A stretch of 32,763 nt of DNA from S009-33 sp041694255 (GCA_041694255.1 JASMTN010000018.1:1-32763); one strand, 5' to 3'. Counted from the stretch's first letter, positions 1 through 10,616 are shown. Numbers and translations: made by a program. The notes: a model not told the origin generated them from the letters alone.

Positions 1-716
1 CTTTTAATCCTGCACTTGCTTGAAAATTACTATTGAAAAAAGTTTATGTGCATGAAAGTGATACTATCCCAGGACTTGTAAATAAATTAGTTTCTTCTTT
101 TGCAAATAAAACATACTTAGGTTTTGAATATGCAAGAAAATATATGAAAACAAAAAAAATAGAAGTTGTATGACAGATACTTTGAAATAAATTCTATGAA
201 GATGTAGAATATAAAGAAAATGAAAAGACAAAACTTCTTGTAATATGATGAAGTCAATGAGCAAAAACTATAATAGATGCTATCAAAACTTTACTTGAGA
301 AAGGAGAACTTAAAGATTTTGATATATATATCATATGATGAACAAAAAATAACAATAATATCTTTAATGAAGAAAATGTACATTTTTTCTGATTTTTAAG
401 TCAAAGTAAGCTATTGGATATATATAAGAAAGTTGATATAAGTATAACAAGAGGTTCTGCCACATCTTTAGCTGAGCAAGACCAGTTTGATATTAAAAAA
501 ATTATAATACCTTTACCTTACACAGGGTGAAATCATCAGTATTATAATGCACTTGAATATGAAAAAAATCAAGATACTTTTATAAGCCAATTAGACAAAC
601 AATTTATAGAAAAACTTTCTTTAAAACTGAAAGAGCTTAAGAGTTATAAAAAACAAGAATGAAATTATAGAAAAGAAAAAGATTGAAAACATATCATATT
701 AAAAGAAATATTGTAA
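1..716 (+). CDS. murG: MurG, lipid II-forming GlcNAc transferase (5' end outside window)
   Basis: MurG transfers GlcNAc from UDP-GlcNAc to lipid I on the inner face of the membrane, making lipid II for peptidoglycan. The gene is cut by the window edge; 238 codons remain (reading begins at base 3), against about 350 in full-length MurG, so most of the N-terminal Rossmann domain is missing. Visible landmarks are NPALAGKLLLKK followed by HESDTIPG (the family's HEQN-x-IPG loop), then GGSQGAK near bases 246-263 and ITRGSATSLAEQ, the C-terminal donor-binding part. Three glycines of GGSQGA are TGA, which fixes the genetic code of this window. The stop is directly abutted by the stop of the convergent peptidase gene. 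Identification is secure. Confidence 0.95.
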
Positions 717-1664
717 TTATTTAATCTTAGTAGTATCCCAAGGTCTATAACTATATTTATAATCAAAATTTTTATTAGTTTGTAAATATTTTCCATCTAA
801 TATATCATCTATTATATTATATTTTTTTTGTAATATGTTACTTTCCTTTGCCATTTGTCTAAAAACATGATTGTGATTTACATACATATTAAAACTTTCA
901 GCAAAATCTTCAAATATATTTGTAAGTGCATATCAACTAACAAAATCTTTAGCATAACTTCAAGGTTTTTTTACTTTTTCAGATAAGAAAGATAGACTAT
1001 AAAAATCTATAGAATCATCATCTTTAGCAAAGTTTTCTCTACCAAATTCTTTAAATGTAGAAGATTTTTTATATGATTTTCATTCTATAAATCATAGATC
1101 TATAACATGTCATAACTCATGAGTTAGCACTTCAAGGAAATTATTATAATCCATACCATCTTTGATATTCATTATAATACTATGATGTCAGGCATATCAT
1201 CTTCTTCAATTCTTGCTTTTTTGTATTTTTATATAATATATATTTTCTTCTACATTATCAAATATATTATCTATAAATTTTAATAGATATACAGTTATTC
1301 AAACATAGTAAGTTCTTTCTTGATGATTAAAATCAGTTGAACTTATATCAATTATATTACAATAAGTTTTATAATAAGTACAAAGTTTATCAAATGAATC
1401 TTCCTGTATTGAACTTCAATGAACTTTAGAAAGTGCTTGTTTAAGTATATTTAGTAAAAATTCATATTTTTCATTTTCTGAAATTACTGGTTCTTTTTTT
1501 TCAGGCTTTTTTTCTTCTTTTATTGTTTGTGTTTTTTGTATTTTCTTGCTTATATGCTCATCTTGTAAGATTCTATCAGGTTGTTCAGGTAGATTTACAT
1601 TTTTAGGATTTAAGAAAAATATGGATATTATAACTATCCAAGAAAATATAATTTTTCAAAACAT
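717..1664 (-). CDS. Membrane-anchored gluzincin-like zinc metallopeptidase
   Basis: A 315-residue protein with one N-terminal hydrophobic segment (about residues 4-19) and no lipobox cysteine, so it is probably anchored with its body outside the membrane. A Lys/Glu/Pro-rich linker follows (about 35-65). The C-terminal half carries HELGHVIDLG, a textbook HExxH zinc motif with its catalytic Glu, and further on NIFEDFAESF, whose Glu residues could supply the third zinc ligand as in gluzincins related to the anthrax lethal factor and other HELGH-plus-DExFAE peptidases. The exact family is not recognised. An extracytoplasmic protease could trim surface proteins or attack a host cell; that is inference. 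It is the last gene of the leftward run and meets murG with no intervening base. Confidence 0.8.
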
Positions 1665-1944
1665 TCTAGTAGTAGTCCTTAGATCCATAAGAAAAGAATG
1701 AAATATTAAAATACTCTTATTTTTAAATCTTATAATATATAATGTCTGTCATCCCCTAAAAAAGGGAAAAAAATTCTTGTCATCTTGAGTCCATTCGACA
1801 GGCTCAGGACAGGCTCTGCCAAGAGATCTCTTTTAAATCAATGCTATTAGATTTCTCCATTCCGCTTTCGGCTCCAGTTGAAATGACAGTCTTGTAACTT
1901 GGTACTAAATAGATTTTTCCACTACGGTAGAAATGACAGTCTTA
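1665..1944. repeat. Intergenic repeat island A (GC-richer units)
   Basis: This gap holds several of the window's repeated units. Bases 1774-1816 match the reverse complement of 22638-22680 at 39 of 43 positions (core GGCTCAGGACAGGCTC). Bases 1911-1937 match the reverse complement of 22569-22595 at 24 of 27, and part of this unit recurs at 17839-17855. A third unit near 1850-1893 ends in GAAATGACAGTCTT, like the end of the 1911 unit. CTTGTAACTTGGTACTA at 1891-1907 resembles the AT-rich unit. A small inverted repeat, TCCC...GGGA, lies at about 1752-1766. The island is far richer in G+C than the flanking genes. The only coding sign is the neighbouring gene ends. Confidence 0.8.
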
Positions 1945-2811
1945 CTATTCTTTTTCTAATTTTTTAAAAACTTCATACCACATAGATATAAAAAAAGCTT
2001 CTACTATTCAATTTACATAAGCAACTAATACAAAAAGTAAAAACATTATAAGAAAAATGGTATATTTTACAAATTCAATATTGGACATATCTGTTTTAAG
2101 AAAAATATATAGTACAAGTAAAGGAATTCAAACTACAATTAAAATATTTATTATATATCTAAGATATAACAAAAGATAGAAAAGAAAGTATTTTCAAGTT
2201 TGTCTTATGTTTAAAAAAGTTAACTTAATACTTTCTTTGATACTATCAAAAGCTCAATATCATTCAAGAACTACTAAGTACTTAGCATAAAAAAGTGTAA
2301 AATTAAAAAACAGAACAAAAAAAAGCCAAATAAGCACAAGTGGCATAATAAAAGTAAAATCTAACATATCAAGAACATATAACCTACTTATCATTATAAA
2401 AAAAAATAAAAATGAAAACAAACTTAAAAATCAATGTAATTGAAACATTTTAAAAAAATTTATACATCATTTTCAAACACAAGATCAAATTGATTTTTGC
2501 TTATGTAAGTAATTTATCAAAGCTCATTCTCATATAGGTGGAAAGAAAAAATACATAACCAATATAAGAAAAAACCCTATAACCATAGGTAGTAGAAAAT
2601 GTTCTCAAAAAGAAAAAACCTGATCTATATAGACTTTTAAGTCATATAATTGTAATCAGGAGTTTAAAGAATTAATTACAAAATAGGTTTGATAAAACAA
2701 ATATCAAACAAAAAGTAAAGAATAAGGTAAGAATGAAAATGTTGTAAGCTTAACAAAAGAACTATCATTTAGAACTTTATCATAAGATTCTTTTAAAATT
2801 TTATCGTTCAT
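1945..2811 (-). CDS. Polytopic membrane protein of unknown function
   Basis: 288 residues with about six hydrophobic segments (roughly 25-45, 72-92, 120-145, 155-178, 210-235 and 245-270), separated by short charged loops. It has no signal peptide and no catalytic motif that I can name. The general pattern, long hydrophobic helices with an amphipathic stretch ending SIKESIKLTF before the last pair, resembles DUF4013 or glycerophosphodiester phosphodiesterase membrane domains, but the resemblance is weak. The ATG start is the first in frame after a 51-base gap from the upstream gene. It belongs to the long leftward run and is followed by repeat island A. Confidence 0.75.
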
Positions 2812-2862
2812 GATTTAACATTAATGAACTTTTGGAATATACAAAAGTACTTTACATAAAAA

Positions 2863-3207
2863 TTAGAATCAAGATTTAGAATTTTTAACTAGTTTTTTTC
2901 TTAACCATCAACTAACAGGCATTTCTACAAATTCCAATCATCAAGAAGGAAGTTTTGTAAGAGCATATCCATCAGGATCTACCTTTAATCTTGTATCCCA
3001 ACAAATTTTTCTTCATTTTAAAAACCGATTATAAGTATTACCAGCTGGATTTTCTTTTGCTCATACTATAGAAAGCTCTTTAGCTTGTTCTAAAGACAAT
3101 TTTCTTTTAGGATAATTAAACTTCTTCTCTCATTTCATTCTTCAAGCTTGTTTATTTAACTGCTTTTTTTTTGCAGCTATTCATTTCTTATTTGTTCTAG
3201 AAGCCAT
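2863..3207 (-). CDS. Small basic protein, unknown family
   Basis: 114 residues. The N-terminal 40 are strongly basic (ASRTNKKGIAAKKKQLNK onward) and likely bind nucleic acid or ribosome; the middle contains GRKICWDTRLKVDPDGYAL and the end is basic again. No family recognised. It contains the only CGG codon I found in any gene of this window (bases 3025-3027 on this strand), in the context TYN-x-FLKG; see the finding on codon meaning. Two other tryptophans are normal TGG. The gene lies between the DUF167 gene and the polytopic membrane protein in the same direction, 63 bases after the former. Confidence 0.65.
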
Positions 3208-3270
3208 TAATACAATATAATTAAAGTTATAAATTTTTATTTAAAGTTCACTATTTTTAATTATTTTAAC

Positions 3271-3513
3271 TTAATTTTCAACTATTTTTACATATTTTAA
3301 CTTTGAATTATCTCACTTAAGTATACTTATAAACCTTTTTTTTATATGAAAATATTTTTCTAATACTTTAATAAGCTGCTTATTTGCTTCATTATTTATA
3401 GGCTTTGCAGTAAGTTTTATTCTATAGATATCTTTATTGGTAAATGAATCTTTTCATTCATATATTACATCTATTTTTTTACTTGAAGGTATAACTTTCA
3501 CTAAAATTTCCAT
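3271..3513 (-). CDS. DUF167 / YggU-family protein
   Basis: 80 residues, the usual size for this family of small alpha/beta proteins of unknown biochemical role. The family signature is visible from residue 30 on: RIKLTAKPINNEANKQLIKV matches the conserved ..P..GKAN..L... segment, followed by FISILKGDNSKLKYVKI, matching the v.i..G..sr.K.v.i strand. The start codon lies inside the last codons of the upstream transporter gene (13-base overlap), indicating translational coupling. The DUF167 call is good; function cannot be given. Confidence 0.85.
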
Positions 3514-4586
3514 TTATTATAATATATAACAATTAAAGTTGAAAATATTATTTGTACAAAATAAGCAATAACAGGTATTATAATAATTCAAGGTTCATTC
3601 CAACTTATAGCATATAAAACAGAAAGAACTAATGCTAATGTTATAAATCTTGTAAATGCATTCCAAAATATACTTTTAGATATATTTGCATCAAAATTAG
3701 AGTTTTTAAGTATCAATTTAATTATAAAATATAAGATCATATAAAAAATAACAATAGAAACTAAAGATTTTAATATAATAATTAAATCAAGATTAAGTAT
3801 TTGTCTAATGTAAGAAAGAGAAAATATATAAACAATAAGCAAAAATGAAGTTAACTTACTTATATAGCCTATATACTTCAATATATTTTGTAAATATTCT
3901 TTTTTAAAGACAAATAAAATTATCCTAGATAATATAAAAGGTATAAGTATCAATACAATAAATCAATATAAACCATACATTAAATTAGAATCATTACCAA
4001 AACTACATCAAGGCATATCCAAATTTGTCTTTGAAGATAACTCAGACATCATACATCATCAATATGGTTGTTCTTCTTTTATATTTAAAGGATTTGATAA
4101 GAAATTATTGCCTAAAAGTTGATTTTGTGTATGGGTTTGAAGATCTACATAATTATTTATATAAAAATCAGCTCATAGATTATAAAAGATATAAATAAAA
4201 GAAAAAACAAATAAGTTTATAGCAAATAAAGAAAAACCAACATGCAAATTAGATTTAGTTTGAGTAAGCCAATTCATTAAAAGTCATCACCCTGGAATAA
4301 TTGATAATAATATTATTGTCAATATATAAGCATAGTATTCTAATCAAAATATAACATAAGAAACTCAAAATGCTATTAATGGAGTAATTACAAAATTCAA
4401 TAATAGATTAATTCACATTAATTTTTTATTTTTTAATGTGTCTTTTATTTCTTTAAATTTTAATTTTAATAAAACAGGCATAATTAAAAATATACCTACA
4501 AAAAAACACAATATTGTATTAAATTCAAATCCTCAAAAAAAATAGTTTAAAAATATTCAAAGGATTATTCAAAATATAAATATCAT
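3501..4586 (-). CDS. BASS/ACR3-like membrane transporter
   Basis: 361 residues with about ten membrane segments. Features point to the bile acid:sodium symporter / arsenite exporter superfamily: LSIIPGGGLLMNWLTQ (about 108-123) resembles the PCPGG..N..T crossover motif, and TRFITLALVLSVLYAIS followed by IPVIAYFVQIIFSTLIVI resembles the second repeat and final helix of ACR3. A large extracytoplasmic loop (about 155-205) carries three Cys (GGCMMS and PGCSFG), unusual for the family. The substrate is unknown; arsenite is only one option. The start is the first ATG after an in-frame TAA. It overlaps the DUF167 gene downstream. Confidence 0.65.
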
Positions 4587-4615
4587 ATAATTTAGATAGT
4601 ATTAGTGTTTAAATA

Positions 4616-5110
4616 TTAAGATTTTAATTCTTTTTCTAACTCTTTTATAAAATTAGTATAATTTACTTCATCTTTTTTCAAAGTCTCCCAAAACAATTCT
4701 CATCAAAGTTTTTCAAATTCTATTATATTTATTATAAGATTTATATGATCTTTTTTTAATTTTTTTATATTTTCTTTTATATATATAATATAGTCATTTA
4801 TTTTATGAAAATTATGGTTTTCTTCTATAAATGGATCAAATATAAAAATAAGATTTTTTTGTTCTTTTTCTATATTTATAAGAAAACTATGTATTATATT
4901 GATAATGATTCAGTTATCATAATATCTTCAAAGTATCTTAGATAAAAAAATAGCAATTTCCTTTCATTTAATTTGTGAATTTTGGATTTTTTTTCTAGCT
5001 TGTTTTGCTTTTTTACCATCTTCTTTTACTTGTTCTTTATCTTCTTCTGAAAACTCTTTTCATTCATTTTGTTCATCTAAAGATGATAGATTAAGATCTT
5101 CTGCTCACAT
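4616..5110 (-). CDS. Charged cytoplasmic protein, unknown
   Basis: 164 residues, highly charged, without membrane segments or signal peptide. The first 50 residues are Glu/Lys-rich and probably disordered; the rest is predicted helical by composition (IIHSFLINIEKEQK, YIIYIKENIKKLKK, IEFEKLGGELFWETLKK). No motif or family recognised. It follows the winged-helix gene by 12 bases in the same direction, so the two are probably co-translated and may act together, for example as a regulator and partner; this is inferred from spacing only. Confidence 0.65.
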
Positions 5111-5122
5111 AGTAGTATATTA

Positions 5123-5671
5123 TTAAAAATTAAAATTTTCATATTTATTCAAACTTATTACAAATTTATCAGCAAATCTTAGTCTTTTTTGATAATTATC
5201 TTCATTTATAAATGATATTGTCAAATCAAAATAATAATTATCTAAATAAGAAGATATTTGAGTTTTAATATCTGATAAAAAAGCATCATCAATTTGTTTG
5301 TGTACAAAAACTATATCAATTCAAAGCTTTTTATCAATAGAAGGTGAAAAAAAATCAACCAAAAAAATTCTTTTTAAAAAAAATGAATTAGTTTTTCAAG
5401 TATCTTGAAGATATTTTTTTATATCATATATAAATATATTGTGTATAAGATATTTTACTTCTTTTTTTATCTCAAGTTGCCAGCGATTTCACTTTTTATT
5501 TTTTTCTATTATTCATGCATCATATAAGTTATCTATTTGTTTTTTAATTGCTGGAAAAGACTGGTGTATATGATTTTCAAGCTCTCTTGCTGATATTTTA
5601 TCTTCTTTAAACAAAAGATATTTAAGAATATTTACTTTAGTTTTACTTCAAAATAAAATATTTAAGTCCAT
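5123..5671 (-). CDS. Winged-helix DNA-binding protein
   Basis: 182 residues. Residues 1-70 form a winged helix-turn-helix: LFGSKTKVNILKYLLF, then ISARELENHIHQSFPAIKKQ (recognition helix region) and LYDAGIIEKNKKGNRWQL (wing). The C-terminal domain (about 85-180) contains FSPSIDKKLGIDIVFVHK. The layout recalls helix-turn-helix proteins that carry a degenerate nucleotidyltransferase-like fold, but no G-S...D-x-D catalytic motif is seen. Likely a transcriptional regulator or toxin-antitoxin-like sensor. It contains one of three CGC arginine codons noted in the window. Neighbours are a large prepilin upstream and a charged protein 12 bases downstream. Confidence 0.65.
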
Positions 5672-5728
5672 TAGAAAAGATGAAAGAATAAAGGATTTTC
5701 ACTCTAAAGTAATTTAACTTACAACTAT

Positions 5729-6952
5729 TTAATATGGTTTTATACTAAAAGTTGTTTGTAAATCCATACTATAATCCATTAATTCTTCAGGATTTACTTT
5801 TCTTTGATAGTTTATAGGATAAAATCTTGTTTTAAGTTCCATTTTTATATATGGAGCAATCTGATAATCTCAAGTTATCCAAGCATAATCTGGATTTTTT
5901 TCTGGATATATAGTTAGATTAAATTTTTCTATAGATATATCATTTTGTGTTAGATCTGTCCATCAATCATTTTCATCAACAGGAAGGTTATAATTATTAT
6001 ATCATCAATCTATAGAATCTCATTTACATATAAATCATTCTTTTTTATCACATGCCCAAGTATCTATCTGTCAATCATTAAATGTTGGTCAAAAAGTGTC
6101 TGCTTTATGATCTTTTCATATATCAAATCACCTTAATTTTAAAATTTGTAGTTTATATAGTTTTTCTCAAGTAAGTTGTCAATAATTTCAATCTTTATTA
6201 AAATCTCAAGATCATACTAGTTTTTTTCTAAAATAAGTTCTTTTTTTTCCATCTTTTGATATAAGATAAAGTTCTTTTATATTACCATTATCTATGATTG
6301 CATCTGGTCATAATCAAATATCTGTATCATCATCATCTCATTTACATCATAATAAACCATCAGCATTAGATTTTACATCCCAAAATTGTAAACCATATTG
6401 TCAAAAAGATTGAAAACCAGCAGTTAAAGATTGGAAACATCAAAATCAATTTTTAAGGTCATCTTGAGAAGATTCTTCATATACATAACTAGAGCCTGTA
6501 ACTCAAGAAATATTTCATTCACAATCATATATAGTTCAAGGCTTTTCTGTTAATTCTCATGAGACATTACCATCACTATCTGGTGTTGAAGTACAATTAT
6601 AAAGTATATGCTCATTACTTCATCAATCTATATTGTTTTTATTACCATATGTTGTAAATATATCACAATGTCAGTTATTTCATCAACTCCAAAAATCTCA
6701 AGAAATTCAATCACATCAAACTATCTTTCTATTAAAATACTCTTCATAATCTATACTATAATTTTTCATCATAATATTTATCTTTTCAACTAGATTATTA
6801 GTACTTTTAACTAAATTTGTTCTAGCATGAACATCAGTTTTTATATCAATCATCTTAAAGTATATACTAACTATAGTTGTCATCACAAATCATAGTATAG
6901 TTGCAGCTATAATCATCTCAACAAGTGTAAATCACTTTTTAAACTTATTCAT
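5729..6952 (-). CDS. Large type IV prepilin-like protein
   Basis: 407 residues. The N-terminus is a class III prepilin signal: MNKFKKG, cleavage expected after Gly7, then FTLVEMIIAATILGFVM with the conserved Glu at mature position 5, which inserts and assembles through the helix. The rest is a big extracellular domain, several times the size of a major pilin, with many Gly (mostly TGA), several Cys (CDGISG, GHCDIF, YNCTS, YDCEG, GFGCFQ, LLGCKG, TWACDK, GFICKG) and an acidic run GDDDDTD that could bind calcium. This suits a minor pilin or tip adhesin rather than a filament subunit. Needs PilD-type processing. Upstream lies the LapA-like gene (17-base gap). Confidence 0.8.
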
Positions 6953-6969
6953 ATCTATAATATTTAAAA

Positions 6970-7218
6970 TTAAATATCAAATTCATCAAAATCCTTAGGT
7001 TTTTTGTTAATAAGTGTTGTAATAAGTCCAAAAATTGAAAATCAAAGAACAAATCATGTTACTATTATTAAAAATAATCAAAATGCTACAGATACTCTAA
7101 TTTCTTTTGATCATAAAAACATAGTTTGATTTCAAAGCCACATAATATTTGTAAAATAAATAACCATTAAAAATAGTACAGAAATAACAATTAATGATAT
7201 ATATATAAATTTTAACAT
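6970..7218 (-). CDS. Two-helix membrane protein, LapA/DUF1049-like
   Basis: 82 residues with hydrophobic segments at about 3-22 and 44-68, separated by a short loop (WLGNQTMFLGSKEIRVSV), and a short acidic C-terminus (PKDFDEFDI). The hairpin layout and the strand-like loop before a G-rich second helix resemble the LapA domain (DUF1049), but the similarity is loose and a plain small membrane protein is as likely. It starts 2 bases after the YvlD-like gene stop, so the two are coupled. Confidence 0.6.
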
Positions 7219-7220
7219 TT

Positions 7221-7607
7221 TTATAATTTTTTAAATAATAAATTTAGAACATATATAAGTAAAGACATTATAAATACTTGTATTATACTTCATAATTGAA
7301 CTGTTGCAACATCTATATAATTATTTATTATATATGCAAATAAATATATAAATAATATATTTATAACTATACTAAGTATACCTAATGTTAATATAGTTAA
7401 AGGCAAACTTAATAATTTTACTATTTTTTTAACAATACTATCTAAAAACCAAAATATTGCTCATACTAACAAGTATACTTCTAAAGAACAATTTGTAAAT
7501 ATAATTTCAAAATCTAATCATGTTATATATTTTGATATAATATATATAATAAGTGTGTTTATGAAAACTGCAGAAAGAATCTTATTAATAATCATTTTAA
7601 TAATCAT
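7221..7607 (-). CDS. YvlD/DUF360 (phage holin 4-like) membrane protein
   Basis: 128 residues with four membrane segments. The segment SLPLTILTLGILSIVINILF is the family hallmark (P-x-x-x-x-TLG-x-x-x-x-x-x-N) of PF04020, the YvlD or holin superfamily IV group. These are usually housekeeping membrane proteins of unknown role rather than phage lysis genes. Two in-frame ATGs are possible: 7607 (MIIKMIINK) and 7595 (MIINK); the first is used here because it overlaps the moxR end by 11 bases, as for coupled genes. No phage genes are nearby. Confidence 0.75.
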
Positions 7608-8661
7608 TTATATATATAAATTTTTCTATAAGCAATTTTTCTATATCAATATTTTTAGATATTCAATAATATGAAAGAACCACCCTATGTCTTAGTACTC
7701 ATATAGCTACTTTTTTTACATCTTTTATATCAACACTATCCTTTCATTGTAAATAAGCAACTACCATAGCAGCCTTTTTAAGATATATTACTCATCTTGT
7801 AGAAGAACCTATAGATATATTTTCATCCTCATATCTAGTGCTTTCAACTAATTTTACTATATAATTTTTAACATTATCAGATAATTTTATATTTTCTATT
7901 TCTTTTTGAATATTTAATATATCTTCTTCTTTAAGAATAGATTTTATATTATCTGTATTGATATCAAATTTATCCAATATTTCTTTTTCTTCATCAAAAG
8001 ATGGATAATTTACTTTTACTTTAAACAAAAACCTATCTAATTGAGCTTCAGGTAAATTAAATGTTCATTCTTGTTCAATAGGATTTTGAGTTGCCATTAC
8101 AAAAAAGGGTTTAGGCAAATTGAAAGTTTCTTTTCATATTGTTACTTTTTTTTCTTGCATAGCCTCTAAAAGTCAAGATTGTACTTTAGGTGTAGTTCTA
8201 TTAATCTCATCTGCTAATAGTAAATTAGTAAATATAGGTCATTTAAAAACTTCAAAATTATTTGTATTTTTATTATACATTTCTCAACCTATAACATCAG
8301 CAGGTAGCATATCAGGAGTAAATTGAATTCTTTGAAAGTCCAATCATAAAAGTTTGGACAAAACAAGTATAGTTTTTGTTTTTGCAAGTCAAGGGACTCA
8401 CTCTACAAGTATGTGTCAATTTGCTATTATAGAAACTATAATTGAATTTATAAGATTTTCAGATCAAACTATATATTTTGAAAACTCTTTTTTAAGTTCT
8501 ATTATTTTTTCTTGTTTTATATCAAGCTCACATAATTGATTGTAAAACTCAGTATCTTTATAGTTTAGATCTTCTTCTTTTTCACTAGATTCATCCAAAG
8601 ATATATATATTACAATTATTCAAACTATTACAAGCAAGATAACTATTCATATAAAAAGCAT
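7597..8661 (-). CDS. MoxR-family AAA+ ATPase with N-terminal membrane anchor
   Basis: 354 residues. Residues 2-21 are a hydrophobic helix, which typical soluble MoxR proteins lack. The AAA+ core follows: Walker A EGVPGLAKT (about 87-95, Gly91 from TGA), Walker B LLLADEINR (Asp151, Glu152), the MoxR sequence ATQNPIEQEGTFNLPEAQLD with sensor 1 Asn and the arginine-finger region, and a C-terminal helical lid with GSSTRGVIYL (sensor 2 Arg) and RHRVVLSYYG. MoxR ATPases work as chaperones that mature or activate partner proteins, often with VWA-domain partners; none is encoded here. Neighbours are prepilins and small membrane proteins, so a role in assembling surface structures is possible. Confidence 0.9.
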
Positions 8662-8685
8662 ATATTTTTATTTTAGTTAATAAAT

Positions 8686-9318
8686 CTATTCACTCCAATT
8701 AGAACAAGAAATTTCTTTCTCATTTTTACAGAAGTATTTTTTAAATAAATGTACTTTTGAATCAACTATAATTTTATTTCTTTCATAACAATTTCATCAA
8801 CTTCATTCACAATAATATAGATTAACTCATCATGTTCAACCATTTAAAACAGAGTTATTAAAAGAACTTCATGTATATATAATCATTCAAGCATTTCATC
8901 ATGCATTATTATCAACTTGTAATCAAGGAGACATACTTATCTTTAAGTTTTCTCAACTTAATAATGTATTGTAAGTATTGGTAAAACAATCATATTTTGA
9001 ATCTTCTCAAGTTCAATTTAAATTTATAGTATCCACAACTCATGCTCAAGAGTAAACAAAATTAATCTTTTGATTATTAATATCAAAAAATAAATCATAA
9101 GATGATACTTTATTCCAGCTAGATCATGTATATACTGACTTTTGAAGTATTGCATCTTGTAAAAAATTATCTATCTTTCAATTTATATTAACATAGCAAG
9201 TATCATACTTAATAGGATTTACATTTTTATAAGAAAACATTTGTCATATGGAACCAACTAAAAGTCAGATAATTCATATAACAATAAGAAGCTCAAATAA
9301 AGTAAATGCTTTTTTCAT
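8686..9318 (-). CDS. Type IV prepilin-like protein
   Basis: 210 residues. MKKA is a very short prepilin leader, processed after Ala4, followed by FTLFELLIVIGIIGLLVGSI with Glu at mature position 5. The extracellular part is Gly/Asn/Ser-rich and contains Cys in CYVN, YDCFT, LYYCEG, GNCYER and the C-terminal pair FCKNEKEISCSN, suggesting disulfides. Pseudopilin or minor pilin size. It is separated from dnaN by 22 bases and from moxR by 24, so it is probably transcribed from the dnaN promoter. The second prepilin of the same run is at 5729-6952. Confidence 0.8.
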
Positions 9319-9340
9319 AATGTTATTATTTAGAATAAAA

Positions 9341-10465
9341 TTATTCTTTAAGTGGCCTTACAACAAATCTATATCACTCATCACCTTGGTCCTTTATAAG
9401 AATAGGTTTTTCATCATCAAAAATATTAAGTATAACTTCTTCTCATTCTACATACTTTAAAAAATCCAATATACTTTTACCATTTAATCATAAAGAGGTT
9501 GTCTCTCAATCAAAAATAGCAGGTATTTGCACAACTCATTCTCACAAATCAGTTTCTCAAGATGATATTATAAGTTCTTCTTCATCTGGTATAAATTTTG
9601 CATAATAGCTTATATCTTTTGAGAATAAAGAAACTTTCCTGATAGCTTTTTCTAAATTTGTTTTATCTATTATCATTTTAGAATTATAACTAGGAAGTAT
9701 TATTTTTTCATAATCTGGATAGTCTCACTGTATAAGATTTGTTTTAATTTCTATATTAAATTTTCAAACCTTAAAATTAAAACTAACAAGTTTATTATCA
9801 TAATTAACTTTTATATCTTCTGCTCACTCATCTGCTAATGCAAGATCAGATACTTTTTTAACTTCTCATATAGTATTTTTAGGAATAACAACCTCAAAAT
9901 CTTTTCAAAGATCATAATCAACTTTATACTCTGAAAGTCTAAAACTATCAGTTCATACAAAAGCAAGATTTGATTCTCTACCTTTTAATAACATTCAAGT
10001 TATAATTGTTGTAAAGCTTTTATCAGGTATAGAACTTTCTACTCTTTCTATTCATTTACTTAGAACATCTCAAGATATTGAAAAGCTATCAGTTGTCTCA
10101 CTTTCTGGTACAGCAACATATTCATTAATAGAAATTCATTTAAATTCAAACTTATCTTTTCAAGAAAGAATAGTAAGTAATGTGCCATCATCCCTACCTT
10201 CAAGCTCTATAGTATTTGATTCAGATACTTTTATTGCATCAAACAACATTTTTGCATTAACTGTAATTGCTCATTCAGACTCTATATTAGCTGGCATAGT
10301 TATATATATATATTTATTCATATCAGTAGCCTTAATCTCAAGAGTATCTATATTTCAAGATATTGCAACATTTTCAAGTATTGGTAATGTGCTATTTTTG
10401 CTTACAAACCTTGAAGCAAGATCTATAACTTGCAGTAAGTCCTTTTTATCAACTGTAAATTTCAT
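9341..10465 (-). CDS. dnaN: DNA polymerase III beta sliding clamp
   Basis: 374 residues, normal length for the beta clamp, the ring-shaped processivity factor that tethers polymerase to DNA. Recognised from MKFTVDKKDLLQVIDLASRF with LPILENVAI, the domain 2 segment SIPDKSFTTIITGMLLKG with GTDSFRLSEYKV, the domain 3 segment LIQGDYPDYEKII and the C-terminal end RFVVRPLKE, where the family has its y..MPm.l tail. dnaA, recF and gyrB, common neighbours elsewhere, are absent; instead it heads a leftward run with pilin and membrane genes. A promoter is visible 30-60 bases upstream (10500-10527). Confidence 0.93.
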
Positions 10466-10499
10466 TTATTGTATATATAAAAAATAAATTAATAAGAGC

Positions 10500-10527
10500 A
10501 TTTTAAAAAAATATTACTCTTTTTCAA
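10500..10527 (-). promoter_or_regulatory. Predicted dnaN promoter
   Basis: On the minus strand, TTGAAA (10527-10522) and TAAAAT (10505-10500) are separated by 16 bases. Transcription would start near 10493, leaving a leader of about 28 bases before the dnaN ATG. It lies in the 151-base divergent gap between dnaN and the uracil-DNA glycosylase gene. Confidence 0.55.
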
Positions 10528-10616
10528 TGTTTTTTAAGAAGAACATTTTAAAATTGAAATAATAAAAAAATTATATAAACTAAATAAAAAATATTTAAAA
10601 TATAATGTATATATAA

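Noticed and set aside
1752..1766. Intrinsic terminator at the TCCC/GGGA inverted repeat
   Set aside because: The stem is very short and the run after it is A-rich on the plus strand, not a U-run behind a gene end on either strand.
7221..7607. Holin-like gene as a sign of a prophage
   Set aside because: YvlD-type proteins are common chromosomal membrane proteins, and no phage structural, lysis or integrase gene is near.
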